A stretch of 64,000 nt of DNA from positions 3,615,501 through 3,679,500 of the forward strand of contig NW_024037057.1 of assembly GCF_015706575.1 (NCBI RefSeq), written 5' to 3'. How positions within the stretch are numbered: the first letter of the stretch is position 1; every line of letters begins with the position of its first letter. The notes below the pieces were generated by a model. The model was not told where the DNA came from, did no database searches, and worked only from the letters and a program-made list of their open reading frames with translations. This DNA comes from Patiria miniata. Lineage: Eukaryota; Echinodermata; Asteroidea; Valvatida; Asterinidae. The position numbers were made by a program, and so were the translations under genes. This document shows, in pieces, positions 45,901 to 56,540 of this stretch.

Positions 45901-46124
45901 TCGATGGTCTCCTCTTTGCACTGCAATCATCCGATGACGTTTTCCTGTAATGCAGTACAGACAGGAAAGCTTGTTTCCTCCTTGGTTTGACTTTAGTCTT
46001 CCTGCTGATGAGCTTGGCGTTGGAGTGGTCGTACACGACGGCTGTTGCCTTAATGTATGCATCCAACTGCTGTACGGTCTTTCGAGGCATCTTGGTAGTA
46101 ATCAGCACGAGTTAAGTATTCTTA
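36568..46124 (-). CDS. Gene B: ubiquitin-like, death-domain, NACHT, LRR receptor, probably damaged
   Basis: Paralogue of gene A. Exons: 46124-45855 (ATG 46090), 45599-45416, 45092-44990, 44718-44449, 44196-44037, 43769-43592, 42656-42557, 42100-40689, 39728-36901 (continuing to 36568 past a stop). Order: leader, ubiquitin-like 1, death domain 1, charged linker, ubiquitin-like 2, death domain 2, repeat linker, NACHT, LRR. There are no exons for death domains 3 and 4. Two lesions are visible: exon 8 is 1,412 nt, one short of the length that keeps phase, with the frame changing at an A6 run near 41805; and TAA at 36901-36903 replaces a Leu codon in the LRRs. It is either a young pseudogene, an allele, or a sequencing slip in the A run. 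Every other exon is clean. Confidence 0.75.
36901..39728 (-). CDS. Gene B exon 9: NACHT and LRR
   Basis: Acceptor TTTCAACAG, phase 1. Walker A GSAGMGKST and Walker B VLILIDGFDEF are intact. The winged-helix/helical part (SPMLLLLMCLLWREEGTLPD, HKTLQEYCAAMYCQSLLS) is followed by about ten LRRs. The last ones form 168-bp (56-residue) pairs of the type DITHIASSVGDMPNLA(R/D)LNL and WAASLQRMVHLKSLDL. Ends at TAA 36901-36903, where other units have TTA (Leu). Confidence 0.85.
40689..42100 (-). CDS. Gene B exon 8: death domain 2 and repeat linker, with frame change
   Basis: Death domain at 42090-41850 (SSWEKLAELLGFSDAEIKQF, RSLLMLLSWWRKQTN, LRDALFSIGCAELALMI). From about 41805 the Lys/Glu/Gln-rich repeats (VKVGGAKEPSKEKGTTSFED) run in another frame to donor GTAAATT. 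The 3' 60 codons are not repeats (VHIGGANMPTFLGPVYQPTF, NITQNVTMPESSP) and lack a match in genes A or C, so this end may be unique to B. Confidence 0.7.
42557..43769 (-). CDS. Gene B exons 6-7: ubiquitin-like domain 2
   Basis: Exons 43769-43592 (178 nt) and 42656-42557 (100 nt). They read CRYVQVFIQSHCSQRPKIMC, ETPVLILKVIISEK, QPQQQRLFIRRNF, then LCNLLTLNDCGIHQDENISL and RLCTDGLLGGGPK. An in-frame loss of four codons near the start relative to gene A is the main difference. Confidence 0.72.
44037..44196 (-). CDS. Gene B exon 5: charged linker
   Basis: 160 nt, phase 1 to 2, the same length as in gene A. It reads VTSESRDEAAGPEPERRQDA and stays Glu/Lys-rich. Confidence 0.65.
44449..44718 (-). 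CDS. Gene B exon 4: death domain 1
   Basis: 270 nt, phase 1/1. Acceptor TTGACAG is intact, so the exon starts Asp-Lys-Ala-Ser. Core: SSWKELSKHLGYEEQEEAEI, GSRHMLLTWWEKTTDRDEAA, LRRALEAVGMTDLAQNVPG. It has three extra residues (EQE) relative to gene A. Confidence 0.8.
44990..45599 (-). CDS. Gene B exons 2-3: ubiquitin-like domain 1
   Basis: Exons 45599-45416 (184 nt) and 45092-44990 (103 nt) match those of gene A in length and phase. The second part reads LCDLLTLEENGVEKDKLISL then RLSLDDANDDDLLK. The intron between them carries the same G/C-run repeat as gene A. Confidence 0.72.
45236..45360. repeat. G/C-run repeat, gene B copy
   Basis: Counterpart of 9330-9475 in gene A, with different lengths of the G and C runs. 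Confidence 0.45.
45855..46124 (-). CDS. Gene B exon 1: start and basic leader
   Basis: Same structure as in gene A: TAA before the ATG at 46090, 236 nt from ATG to donor GTAAAC. It begins MPRKTVQQLDAYIKATAVVY. The central stretch (HSNAKLISRKTKVKPRRKQA) is identical between A and B. Confidence 0.55.
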
Positions 46125-46329
46125 CTGTAAGAACACAAAAGAAAAAGTGTTAAAACCAATGCAATGCTATCCATCGTGTTTCAGGAGCTGGACCTATAAG
46201 ACGTTTCACTGATACGGCCATCTTTAAATTTGTGTTCAGTGGGCAATTCAATAAGTATCACGTCCCAGCACAAAGATAACACTATAAGGCATACTAGCGA
46301 CTTTGAAGAGCAAATGAGTTGCCTTGAGC

Positions 46330-46650
46330 CTGCAGGGCTTGTGATGAACTGGTGATGTACTTATAATGGACTTGTGATGGACTTTGGATGATTTGGGATT
46401 GACTTGAGATGGACTTGTGATAGACTTTGGATGGACTTATGATGGATTTGTGATAGACTGATGGACTCGGGATGGTCTTGGGATGGTCTTGTGATGGACT
46501 TGTAATGGACTTGTGATGGACTTGTGATGGACTCGTGATGGGCTATTGATGGACTTGTGATGGGCTTGTGATGGACTTGTGATGGACTCGTGATGGGCTT
46601 TTGATGGACTTCTGATGGACCTGTGATAAACTTGTGATGGTCTTATGGGT
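46330..46650. repeat. 11-bp minisatellite upstream of gene B
   Basis: The same ATGGACTTGTG unit as upstream of gene A, about 240 bp above the start exon, with its own pattern of variants (ATGGACTCGTG, ATGGGCTTGTG). Confidence 0.9.
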
Positions 46651-47330
46651 ACTTACAGGGACTCAAATACAACAATGCCAAAGACCCCCCACATATACCA
46701 TCTTCGAAGTTGATATGTAATGTTTAATATCAACTTTAAGGTTTATATGCGAAGTATGTTGTTGGACATTCGGCTTAATGTATTTCTAATGTTTTTAACC
46801 ATGACGACCTTGACCTTTAACCTGTCATGCCTAAAGCACATACACTTTTGGGGTACCCCGAGACGGACTCCCACACCGTCTGAAGTTAATACGTTCTGTA
46901 ATTCTAGAGATTTTCCTCCGAAACCATTTCCATTGTCTTAACCATTATGCTACAGCATAATGAGGTCCACACATAGCTTCTGGGGACCCCAAGACCATTT
47001 CCCAAACCCAATGCATAAGAAATCGATGTTTGATTAGTGTTCTTTTCAACCGATGTCAATCATGATAAATACATTTGAATTGTGATTTATTTGTCATTCC
47101 TTTTTTTTTCAATTTTTATGTGTGAGCAAAATCGAAATAACACGTGTTGTAAATAAAATGCAAATTAAGACTGAACGTTTAGAAAACAAAAGAACAGTCT
47201 GAGAAATCCGCTGGAAAAGTAACAATATTTTGGGTCGAATGAATCAAAACTAGGAAATGCTTAGAAGCACAAGCTCAGAAAAAAAATTCTGAGGAGTAAG
47301 CTCATTTATGAAAAGCAAATGCAATGAATC
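46651..47330. other. Gene B upstream region
   Basis: No gene. It contains a dispersed ACCTTGACCTTTAACC fragment (46807) and otherwise unremarkable AT-rich sequence. Confidence 0.5.
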
Positions 47331-47333
47331 AAT

Positions 47334-47469
47334 AAGCCTCTGTACTAATGACGTCACACTTTGTTTTCATGAGCACTTTCCTATGGAGCCAGTGGGGGCC
47401 CACGGTCCACTGAGCACCATAGTAAAGTGCACATGTAAACAAACTGTGACTTCATTAGTACAGAGGCTT
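47334..47469. repeat. 136-bp near-perfect palindrome
   Basis: The left arm starts AAGCCTCTGTACTAATGACG and the right arm is its reverse complement with a few mismatches. The centre is GGGGGCCCACGGTCC. Arms are about 66 bp with almost no loop. It looks like a small fold-back MITE; target duplication was not resolved. Confidence 0.75.
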
Positions 47470-48244
47470 CTTCAAACAGATATTTTTTTTTTACTGCTAG
47501 GCATTCACTATACTGTAGGCAGCAGATATGCGTCCTTACTGTTGGATCGATTGCACGGACGAGTGGTTGCCAACAATAGGCTCTCTTGTATGTGCACGAA
47601 TTCGCACACACACGGGGTTTACATGTAGGGTAACCGAGTCTAAAACATCATGGTACAGGTGATGCATACAATTCTGTGAACACTTTGAGTTTTCAATAAA
47701 ACTCAAATGATACAAAATATTTTTGACATTTGCAGAATGCCGAAAGTAATTTCGCGAAAAATGTAAAACACAAGTGTCCTGTAGACTAAGTCACGGTTGC
47801 CGAAAAATATTTATTTATCCAGAAATAAACCGGACGCTTATTTCAGTTTGTTCATTTCCCTGATTGCTGTTTGATAAAAAAAAACTTCTCCTTATTCTTC
47901 TGACTCCAAAATTACACTTCTCAGATCTTTAAGTCACGAAACAGTTTTTTTCTAGTGATGTAATTAATTATTAAAAAAAGTGTATTACTTTTTCTGAATG
48001 TGATTGAAATAAAGTATATGGTATCAATAATATTTTACTTAACATATTTTTTTATGATGTTACGCTGATAACATATCATATATGCAGCAAGTTTTAGCGC
48101 AGAAGTGTTTTAGCGCAGAAGTGGAAGTGCCTCATTACTGTCATTCTAAGTGTCGTTTCTGTGGTGTTACTTCAGGGAATAGACCTTTCAAGTTTTATGA
48201 TTTAAGTTCACAAATTATGAATCCATGATGTGGCTCATTGAAAA

Positions 48245-48276
48245 CATCCGACTGTCATGTACATGACGGTCGGATG
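48245..48276. repeat. Short perfect-type hairpin
   Basis: CATCCGACTGTCATGT is followed directly by its near reverse complement (one mismatch), giving a 16-bp stem with no loop. It arises at the array's CATCCGACAGTCGTG block. Confidence 0.7.
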
Positions 48277-48874
48277 TAAGGACATGACAGTAATAACAGA
48301 AAGTTGATACGGCAAAATCCCCAAATGCCGGCAATGTGTGGTTGGTAAACAGCTGTGACACCGAGGCCTTTGCCTCAACCTCGTTAGCATTGTATTATTT
48401 ATTGAAAAACTCCAATTCAATAGTGCTTGGCATAATGCAAACTTGGTTGCCTCTGCCGTAATATGACATCATGGTTTTGCTCATGAATATGCAAACGTAT
48501 TAGCATGCAATAAAAACGGCCGACATCAATCAGGAAAGTCCACATTTTAAATAAAAATGTAAAATTTAACACAAGTATGCATTTGAAGTACATGTACATG
48601 TATATACATGTTAAGAACTGCAATTAAGAAATACAAAATTACATCATATCATGTTCATATCTTTCAAAGCCACGTAAATCAGAGAATTCCACATTGGGTT
48701 TTGCCCTTCACTGCCGTCATTACATGAGCACTGTGTACTCAGAGCTGTCCGAGTAATAATTCAGAAAAACAAACCCCTTCAGGAGCAGTGTTCCCCTCCC
48801 CATCCCCAACCTCAGCCCAGCTCAGCCCACCTCAACCCCACAACAAGCTGAACACCCTTGTTTATAACATTTAC

Positions 48875-48992
48875 CTGCTATGTCGCTTTCGGTCAATTTT
48901 ACAGCAAAACTGCACTCTTTGTAGCGACAAATCATCATCATGCCTTGTTCAGTTCCATCTCCATTTTACCCCTACCAGACTTTACGAGTTTA
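48875..48992 (-). pseudogene. Exon-like cassette M10
   Basis: 118 nt. An early stop follows VNS and there is a 5-nt net loss. AG and GTAAATG borders are kept. Confidence 0.45.
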
Positions 48993-49972
48993 CTACATCC
49001 ATATTTTATTATTCAGAAGAAACAAATTATTACGACTTCACGATGTCGATCGAAAAAAAGGAACAGCCGTGGAAAAATCACAAAATCGAAGACAGCTGAT
49101 GTTGCAATTGCAACGTACCCTATTTACGCCTAGTTTCATATTTCCGCATACGGATTTTGGAATTCCCCTGATGTAATACTACTATTAATCCATTTTAACA
49201 ATGGGGGCAACGTCACAGTGCGCCTGCGCTGTACCGCCCTGTAAACTTGACTGGTTCCCGGGCCCTCCATTATCGATTATGACTCAAACGGAGTGGGAAC
49301 CAGTCTACATGTTAAACCTCTTCGTCGTTACGGTCCAATAGACTCGTTGACCTGATTGTTGCACAGACCAGCTCTCATAGTGTAAAAGTCTTTATCAGAA
49401 ATACTCTGTCACTTTAGAGCGGAATGTGAAAGTGAATAGTATCATTTGTGCTTCACGAATATATTGTTTATAATGCTACGCTGACAACATTTCATATATA
49501 AAGCAATGTGTTTTGCGCACAGGTATTTGCTTTATATTTTCAAGGTGGACCATGCCCAACCTTCAAAAATAGGGGTGTTTTTTTACCAGTAAATACATAT
49601 CTGAAGCATTCATTCCATTTAGTTCATGCTTTCAAGCGTTTGCTTCATTTTTTATTCATACAGATGCGAGTAAATACTTTTAAATTGGTAACAGAAGCAA
49701 ATTCTAGTTTTTAGTCATATGACCCACTGATGATCAAATCTACAACTTCTGGGATCACACACAAAAGATAGTCATGCAGTCCTCATGTATTGCGGAAATG
49801 CTCTATTCAAGAGAGCGAACTTTGAAAAGAAAATATAGGCCTATTACACTTTACACTGCAAAATAGTGTACCAGTAGGCTATGTTTGTGTTATTATTTTT
49901 GGAAGTGCCTCATCCTATTAGTTACTGTCGTTTGAGGTGTCTTACTGATATACCCCTGCTCATACCTTGTAC

Positions 49973-50095
49973 CTTTTATCTCTCTTTCGGTCAGTTTCAC
50001 GGCAAACTCGCACTCTACACTTTGTAACGACAATTCCTCGTCATGTCTTGTAAAGTTCCATCTCCATTTTACCTCTATCAGACTTGATGAGTTTA
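49973..50095 (-). CDS. Exon-like cassette M11, the one fully open copy
   Basis: 123 nt, AG|TAAAC acceptor after a TTTCTTCT tract, GTACAAG donor, phase 1/1. It reads VNSSSLIEVKWRWNFTRHDE then ELSLQSVEC, FAVKLTEREIK. Alternating hydrophobic residues suggest beta strands. I know no family for it. The phase matches the NLR domain exons, so it could be spliced into such a gene; alternatively it is the last intact relic of a dead one. No ATG opens it (GTG at 50105). Confidence 0.45.
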
Positions 50096-50499
50096 CTTCA
50101 TCCACATTACATTATTCAGAAGAAACAACCTATTACAACTGCACGATGGCGATCGAAGAGGGAAGAAACAGTCATGGAAACAATCACGAAATCGTAGACC
50201 GATATGATGTTGCAAGTGTAACGTATCCTATTTTACGCCCAGTAACATATTTCCGCATACCGATTTCAGAATTCCCCTGATGTAATACTACTATTAATAT
50301 AATATAACAATAGGGGCAACGTCACAGTGCGCGTGCGCTGTACCGCCCTGTAAACTTGACTGGTTCCCGGGCCCTCCATCATCGATTATAACTTCGAACG
50401 GAGCGGGAACCAGCCTACCTGTTCACCTCCCTGTCGTTACGGTCCAACTGAGTCGTTGACCTGATTGTTGCACAGAATGCAAGCCCTCGTACATATAAT

Positions 50500-51924
50500 A
50501 GTCTCTATCAGTAAAACGTTCTGTTACCTTGAAGAAAACTTGATATGCAAGGTAGTTCTTGAGATATCTTGTTGAAATCATTTCCTTATAAACAATACGC
50601 CTAAGTTATTATAGAGATATTGTGTTACACCATTTTTATTTTTTGTGCAGAATGACATTGATCTTTCATATTTGCGGGTTTCCAGCTTGAAATTAACGTG
50701 CCAATTAATTCTTCATACATTCTGCTGAATCCACTTTATTTGTTTGAGCCATGATGACCTTGACCTCTGACCTATCGTTCCAAAGCCAATAGAATTCTGG
50801 GGCACCCCGAGACCAAAATTAAAGTTGATATTCACAGTTATTCTAGAGATATTTTTCTAAAACCATTTCTGTTGCTTGAACCATCATGACCCTGAATTTC
50901 GAAAATATCGAATGTTTGTATTGGTGTTCTTTCAAAATTTTTAAAATACCTTTGAATACCGAATAAATTTAACTTGCCAACAAAATTGGCTGGCCCGTGG
51001 CATTTTGGTCTTTGCTTCAGAGGCAAATGACACGGTCAGAAACAAACATGCAGGGGGACACACAAGCATGCAAGGGTGGAAGGAGAAACAGAAAGGAGGA
51101 ATTAAACAACTAAGGGGATTGAACAATGGATGGCGGCGGTTTGGCAGATCAAAGGGAGTAGGTCAGGAAGGAGCAAGGGGGTTGAGAAGGGAGGGATGAT
51201 GCAGCTAAGCGGGGGGGGGGGGGGGCAAAGGAATGTGGTAATGCATGAAGTGGTAGAGCCCGAAATGTGACTTGTGGTGATTAATTTAATTTATGTAAGA
51301 AATTTTAAAATGACAAAATAAGTGGTAGAAAAAAAGGAATAATTTCAACACCTCCCCCCCTATTATACACCCAAAAGTTAAGAAAACAAATTAAAGTCTC
51401 GGAATAGAATGACAATCTCACAAATTGTCTTTTTTTACTTGGATTTTGCTGTTTACAAACAATTGTAACATACGCGACTTCGCTGTTCACTCACGAAAGT
51501 GCGCCATCCAGCTATCATGTTGAAAAGACACTATAAAACGCACTTTCACATGAGGGCGCAATACAAGTATCTTTGTTTATATCACTTTTCAAAGCACATT
51601 TAAAAGTAAAAAAAATCAAGGGGACAGGTTCAAATTTTGACGTAAGCAGATTTTGAGTTAAGCAGGGTTGTATATCATAGTTTTACTACTGAAGGGAATG
51701 GATTTTTTGTTTGACTTAACAAATGTTTTGAGTTATCAGAGTTTGCCTTTTCGAGATGTCACAGTACATTTGTTTTGACATTCAAAATGCTTCATGCTGG
51801 TCCTGCCAATTGAGGGCGCCGTTACTGTGATGTCACTTCAGGGCATAAATCAGGCAAGTCGAAACTAATGTGCAAATAAAGTGATATTTAACACAAGTTT
51901 GAATTTCTATATTGATGCACATTT
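50500..51924. other. Intergenic region, mostly repeat fragments
   Basis: No gene seen. A GATGACCTTGACCTCTGACC fragment (50751), a purine-rich stretch with G run (51040-51226), and an array fragment (GAGGGCGCCGTTACTGTGATG, 51812). Confidence 0.5.
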
Positions 51925-51929
51925 CATAT

Positions 51930-52260
51930 TCATGCACATTGGTCTGGGGCATGGAATTCGTGGTCTGCAGTTTATTCTGCAGGTTTTGGGTTCGAGGCCA
52001 GCTTTCGGTTATGGTGCGTGCGCCCTTGGGCAAGGCATTTTGTCACTCATTAATTCTCCCCACCCAGGAAAAAATGGGTACCTGTGGTTATTGTGATTGA
52101 TTGCAGCTGCTTTGCGCTGAAATTGCTGCATCGAGCTATATACTCCCCAGGGAGCTGATTTGGTATGTTTAATTGGCCCAATGATCAGACTCACAGGTAA
52201 TAATGATGTAAAACACTTTAATCTTAGTTAAAGCACTATATAAAAACCCGTTATATTAAA
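51930..52260 (+). mobile_element. tRNA-derived SINE
   Basis: B box GGGTTCGAGGCC (51989) is followed by CCCTTGGGCAAGGCATTTTG, CCACCCAGGAAAAAATGGGT and a 3' end with AAAGCACTATATAAAAACCC. This combination is typical of tRNA-derived SINEs in sea urchins, amphioxus and other marine animals. The A box is weak. No clean target duplication was seen. Confidence 0.75.
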
Positions 52261-52451
52261 ATTCAAACGGCAACTAATTCACAAACTTCAACACAACACT
52301 TAGTTTTGCCTTTTCACTGCTGTTATATCATGAGCACTGTAAGCTCGGAGATATCGGAGTAATAATTTTAAGAAATCACTTTAAAACACAGTGTTTCTCT
52401 CATCCCTCCCCCCCCCCCCGGAGCTGATATGCCCCTGTTTAAAACCTTTAC

Positions 52452-52574
52452 CTGTTATCTCTCTTTCGGTCAGGTTCACAGCAAAACTGCACTATGCACT
52501 GTGTAACGACAAATCCTCATCATGTCTTGAAAAGTTCCATCTCCATTCTACCTCTACCAGACGTGGTGAGTTGA
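52452..52574 (-). pseudogene. Exon-like cassette M12
   Basis: 123 nt, AG|TCAAC and GTAAAG borders. It reads VNSPRLVEVEWRWNFSRHDE, DLSLHSA, one stop, then FAVNLTEREITG. It is the counterpart of M9 in the duplicated gene C flank. Confidence 0.5.
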
Positions 52575-54085
52575 CTTCAACCGAATAACTTTTTTCAGAA
52601 GAAACACATTATCAAGACTGCACACAGATCGAAGAAGGGAAGAAAAAGGCACGGGAAAAATCACTAAATCCTAGACGTACATACTGCAAGTGCAACGGCC
52701 AAATTGAATACTTCCGCATACCGATGTTAGAATTCAATTGTAATGCTAATGTCGTTTAACAATAGGGGAACGTCACTCGTGTGTATGCCCGCCTTTCAAC
52801 TAGACTGGTTCCCATGCTCTCCTTTGTCGATTTTGACCTTCAACGGAGCGGGAACCAGTCTATACCTGTCACCTCGTTACCGCAGCGGTCAAACAGAGTC
52901 AATGACATTGATTATGGCACAGACGTAGCTCAGGAGTGCAGACCTATATACAGGCATGCATCTGGAAAGTCCCCAAAAAGAGGAAATTCCAATCTTTCCA
53001 AGACTTTGTACAGTGTTTCTCTATTTTTAAAATTTTTAAAAACACACATGGGAGGTCAAAAAAGAGGAAATCAGCTGATCTGAGGAAAAGTTGCAGGCCT
53101 GTATACGTAGGCCCAGAATTGCCCCTCCAGGCCAAATCACAATTTGTATGCTCTGAAAATTCATTTTGTGGGCCGTGAACGTGAAGGTTTGAAAGAAAAA
53201 AAAAGGTGGAAGCCGTGCACAAACTAAGAGCTTAATTTCGTATTTCTGTGAAATTCGCATAAAATTGGGCCCTGAAATTTTTATCATTTTGACAAGGAGC
53301 GCTGGCATCATTTTTCAAAATGGCGATGGGCCAAAGGACTACTTTTTAGGTTGATCATCTTTGGATGGAATTGAAAGATTATGAAATAAGCATTAATTTC
53401 CTGGGTGTCTCAAACTCCTTGAAGAGTTGTGAGTATTTCTAATAATTTTCGGAAGTACTCGTAATTATTACTGAGGTCTATGGGAGTCGATTTGCAAGTC
53501 TGCACCCTTCACGTTTCATAGTCAGTATAATCATTGTCTGCTAATTTGGGGGACAGCAAAAAAAAATCACAGTAATGAACAGCGTATGTTAGCTTGTAAA
53601 ACGCTGATTATGAAGGCGGATCATCCCATCAAGTTTCCGCTCTGATGTAAACGACTTAAATCAAAACTCTGAATATGGATGGAGTGTTACAAAAAAAATA
53701 TTAAGATTGATGTTTAGCATTATATCCAGATATCAACACGCAAAATACTTTACTACAATAGGTTCAACCCCCTCCACTTCAACAGCCAAACACTATATAA
53801 ATACACAAGATGACAAAACGTGCAGTATATTGAAACTTTATTTCGTTACTGAAACGTATGTCCATCAAATGAATACAACACATAATGAAATATGTTATAA
53901 CAATAACTCCCAGATTCTCGGGAGATAAACAACTCGGCGTGGCAACTGAAAAAAAAACACCTCACAATCTAGTTAAATGAAAATCAACTACAGTCTTGAT
54001 AATTTTCTGTAAACCGTATTGACCGCTTTTCAACTTTGGCGTTCGCATCTGATATAAAGGGAAAAGGAATAAATATTTTATGAAA

Positions 54086-54095
54086 AATCATCATC

Positions 54096-54127
<32 letters not shown>

Positions 54128-54136
54128 CATCCCCAT
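54086..54136. repeat. (ATC)n microsatellite
   Basis: About 16 ATC units with a few changes. Absent from the paralogous flank near 33.3 kb. Confidence 0.9.
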
Positions 54137-54816
54137 CCATCCCTTAATAACTCTATACAGATGGAATTCACTGGCATTCACATGAAAAGTTTTAAAACGA
54201 ACAGTGATTGATTAAAAAAAACAAGATTTAGAACTTCTTGTATGAATGGAAATAGGATCACTATTATATTTTTACCAAATAATATACGATAAATACAAAC
54301 ATTATCATGTTCAAAACCTGTAAAAGTAGCAAAGATATTCACCATTTCCAAACAATGCTTTCTATTTTTATAAACCTCCAAGAAAGCATATAACGTAAAA
54401 TCCTGACAAAGCTCTCCTTCCATCTTTGTAAAGACTTTAGAACTTGCAATAGCTTAAAACTCAAAGTAAGCTTCTCTTCATTATCGATTTATTACAAAAC
54501 CTGGTGTCAACCAAACAAAATCTGCCTTGCTATCAAGTGAAAGCGAGACATCGCAGAGACATAATATGTACTTACACAACAATTGGTAAATGTGTCACTT
54601 TAACAGTGAATGTTTTAGAATAGAAAATTAAGTATCATCAGTATTAATTATCAAATAATGGGTATCACGTTGTGGATGCCACACTTAATTTTGACCCAGG
54701 TAAACCTTATTTGCACAAATTATTAATCACTGCCGTGTATTATATTTATTCCAATATTTAGGTAGATTGTTTATTTTTATTTTTTTTTTTTGAAATGTTT
54801 AATTACATATCAGTGA

Positions 54817-55537
54817 CTGAATAATTATGAAGACATGGTATGCGGTCCAAAATGGCTACTATTATACCCTAAAGTTGCGCGCATTTGCCTTGTCTCCAGA
54901 TATCATCAAGCAGTCTTGCCAAACATCAGTATTGATGAGCATCAAATTGACCAAGTTGCTTACTGGCACAGATACCCTATTAAAGCCTTTTCGAAAATCA
55001 TGTGGACAATGATAACATTATGATATTTAGCTCAGCAAACAAAAACGGGGGAAAACGAACTGGCTGTCCGTAAACTGGGCTTAAATTAGGCAAAGGGTCG
55101 CCTAACATAGGAGACTTGAATAAGTTCCAGGAACCCCCCCCACCCCCACCAAAAAAATGCTTGCATTAATTATTTCAATTTCAAAATGTTTTCTTTCCAT
55201 TAATTTTCTTTCCAATAATATGCTAATGTCCTTGAACTTTTGCAAGTCTCCCATGTTAGACAACCCTTTACTAAATGCGCCAATTAACAGACACCTCGTT
55301 TTTCACCATTTTATTTGCTGGGCTAAATATCACAACGTTATCATTGTTCACATGATAGGGTAACTGTGCCAGTAAGCACAGTTACCCTATTTCACTTGGT
55401 GAATTTGAAGCTCATCAATACTGAGGTTTGGCAAGACTACTTGAAGATTTCTGGAGACAAGGTAAATGTGCGCAACTTTTGGGTATAATAGTAGCCATTT
55501 TGGATCGTTACTATGTCCTCATAATTATTCAGTCAGT
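54817..55537. mobile_element. 720-bp fold-back (long inverted repeat) element
   Basis: Left arm 54817-55130 (CTGAATAATTATGAAGACAT..., CCAAAATGGCTACTATTATA, AACATAGGAGACTTGAATAA) reappears as its reverse complement at 55215-55537 with roughly 85% identity by eye. The centre of about 85 bp is AT-rich. A nested 15-bp perfect hairpin (ATAGGGTAACTGTGC) lies at 55358-55393 in the right arm. It is absent from the paralogous gene B flank, so it is an insertion. No protein is encoded. Confidence 0.8.
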
Positions 55538-56260
55538 TATTTGCTTTAGGAAATGTTATTAAAGGAAGGATGTGAAAGTAGAATCACCAAAATACACTTT
55601 TCAAAAAAAAAAATATAGATACCTAAATATGGAGAAAAATGTATTACAGGGCAGGTATTAACGATTTATGCAAATTATGTATGTTAAGGGTCAAAAATTA
55701 ACGATGGCATCCACCCACATATTGTTTGTTATGGTTCAAAGAATTGATCTAGCATGGATGCCAGCTATTACCAAAACATGCCGTGAAATTATTTTTTAGA
55801 GAACTTTCCCACATTTGGCTGGCCTACTAATAAGAGTTGAAATTCAAGACCGACCATATTTGTGACACTCTAACCAATAAAGTAAAAACACACATTGAAT
55901 GGTATGTGAACATTTAAATCTATGAGACTTTTCTCAGTTATTTAGAATCATTTGCATACAAAAATTAAACAGTTGTAGCTCGTGTTATGGCACATTTTAA
56001 GACGTAAACAATAGACTCTCAAACTTTCAGTCCGATTTCTGAAAATTTTGGTTAAACACAGATATGTACAAGATATATACACCATCGCACATTTTGTTTT
56101 TTGAAAATCGTGTGCTTTCCAACTGATTGCTATACTTTAATTGTTCGACAGGTATAAAATTACTCTTATTGAGCCAAATCTTTACCAGGCCCACATGTCC
56201 TTATACTAACCGATGTCGCTACCAATTTCGTAACCGGTTTTTCTTGGTCATCTTTGTGAC

Positions 56261-56540
56261 CTAAATTGTGATTGACGAAAAGGCAAATATTGGCAAAGTT
56301 CGGTATCTCTCTAACTGATGATACAATACATGTATGTGGTGTATCTGTGTGACATAAAGATAGCTTGAGTGACCAGGTGAATCATCGTCTTGTGGCCCAC
56401 ATTCCGTCGTTACCAACAAAGTCCCATTTGTATGTCCCATTTGGCATCTCCACAACCGATGATGCAATGTGTGGTACATCTTGTTTATTTATGTCATGTG
56501 ATCTCAAATGGAATGATTTCAGGTGAACCATGGTCTGCAA
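56261..56540 (-). pseudogene. Decayed LRR tail of gene C
   Basis: Just past the stop of gene C the frame still reads LQTMVHLKSFHLRSHDINKQ and DVPHIASSVVEMPN, then breaks up. It equals the 56-residue LRR pairs of gene B. Gene C has therefore lost most of its LRRs. Confidence 0.7.

Larger units (their letters stand above)
47500..50500. repeat. Diverged array units upstream of gene B
   Basis: The array landmarks recur in the same order but are weaker: CTCTTGTATGTGC (47582), the CATGATGTGGCTCAT block (48220), cassettes at 48875 and 49973, CRE/NRF1-like blocks at 49210 and 50320, and inverted arms with CGGGAACCAG. This is an older part of the same repeat family. Confidence 0.7.
52780..56260. other. 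3' flank of gene C, duplicated at gene B
   Basis: No gene. It matches 32650-35100 in order. Specific to this copy are a fragment with TTCAAAATGGCGATGG and the fold-back element at 54817-55537. Confidence 0.6.

Noticed and set aside
53984-54181. Met-rich open frame
   Set aside because: It is the (ATC)n microsatellite read on the minus strand.
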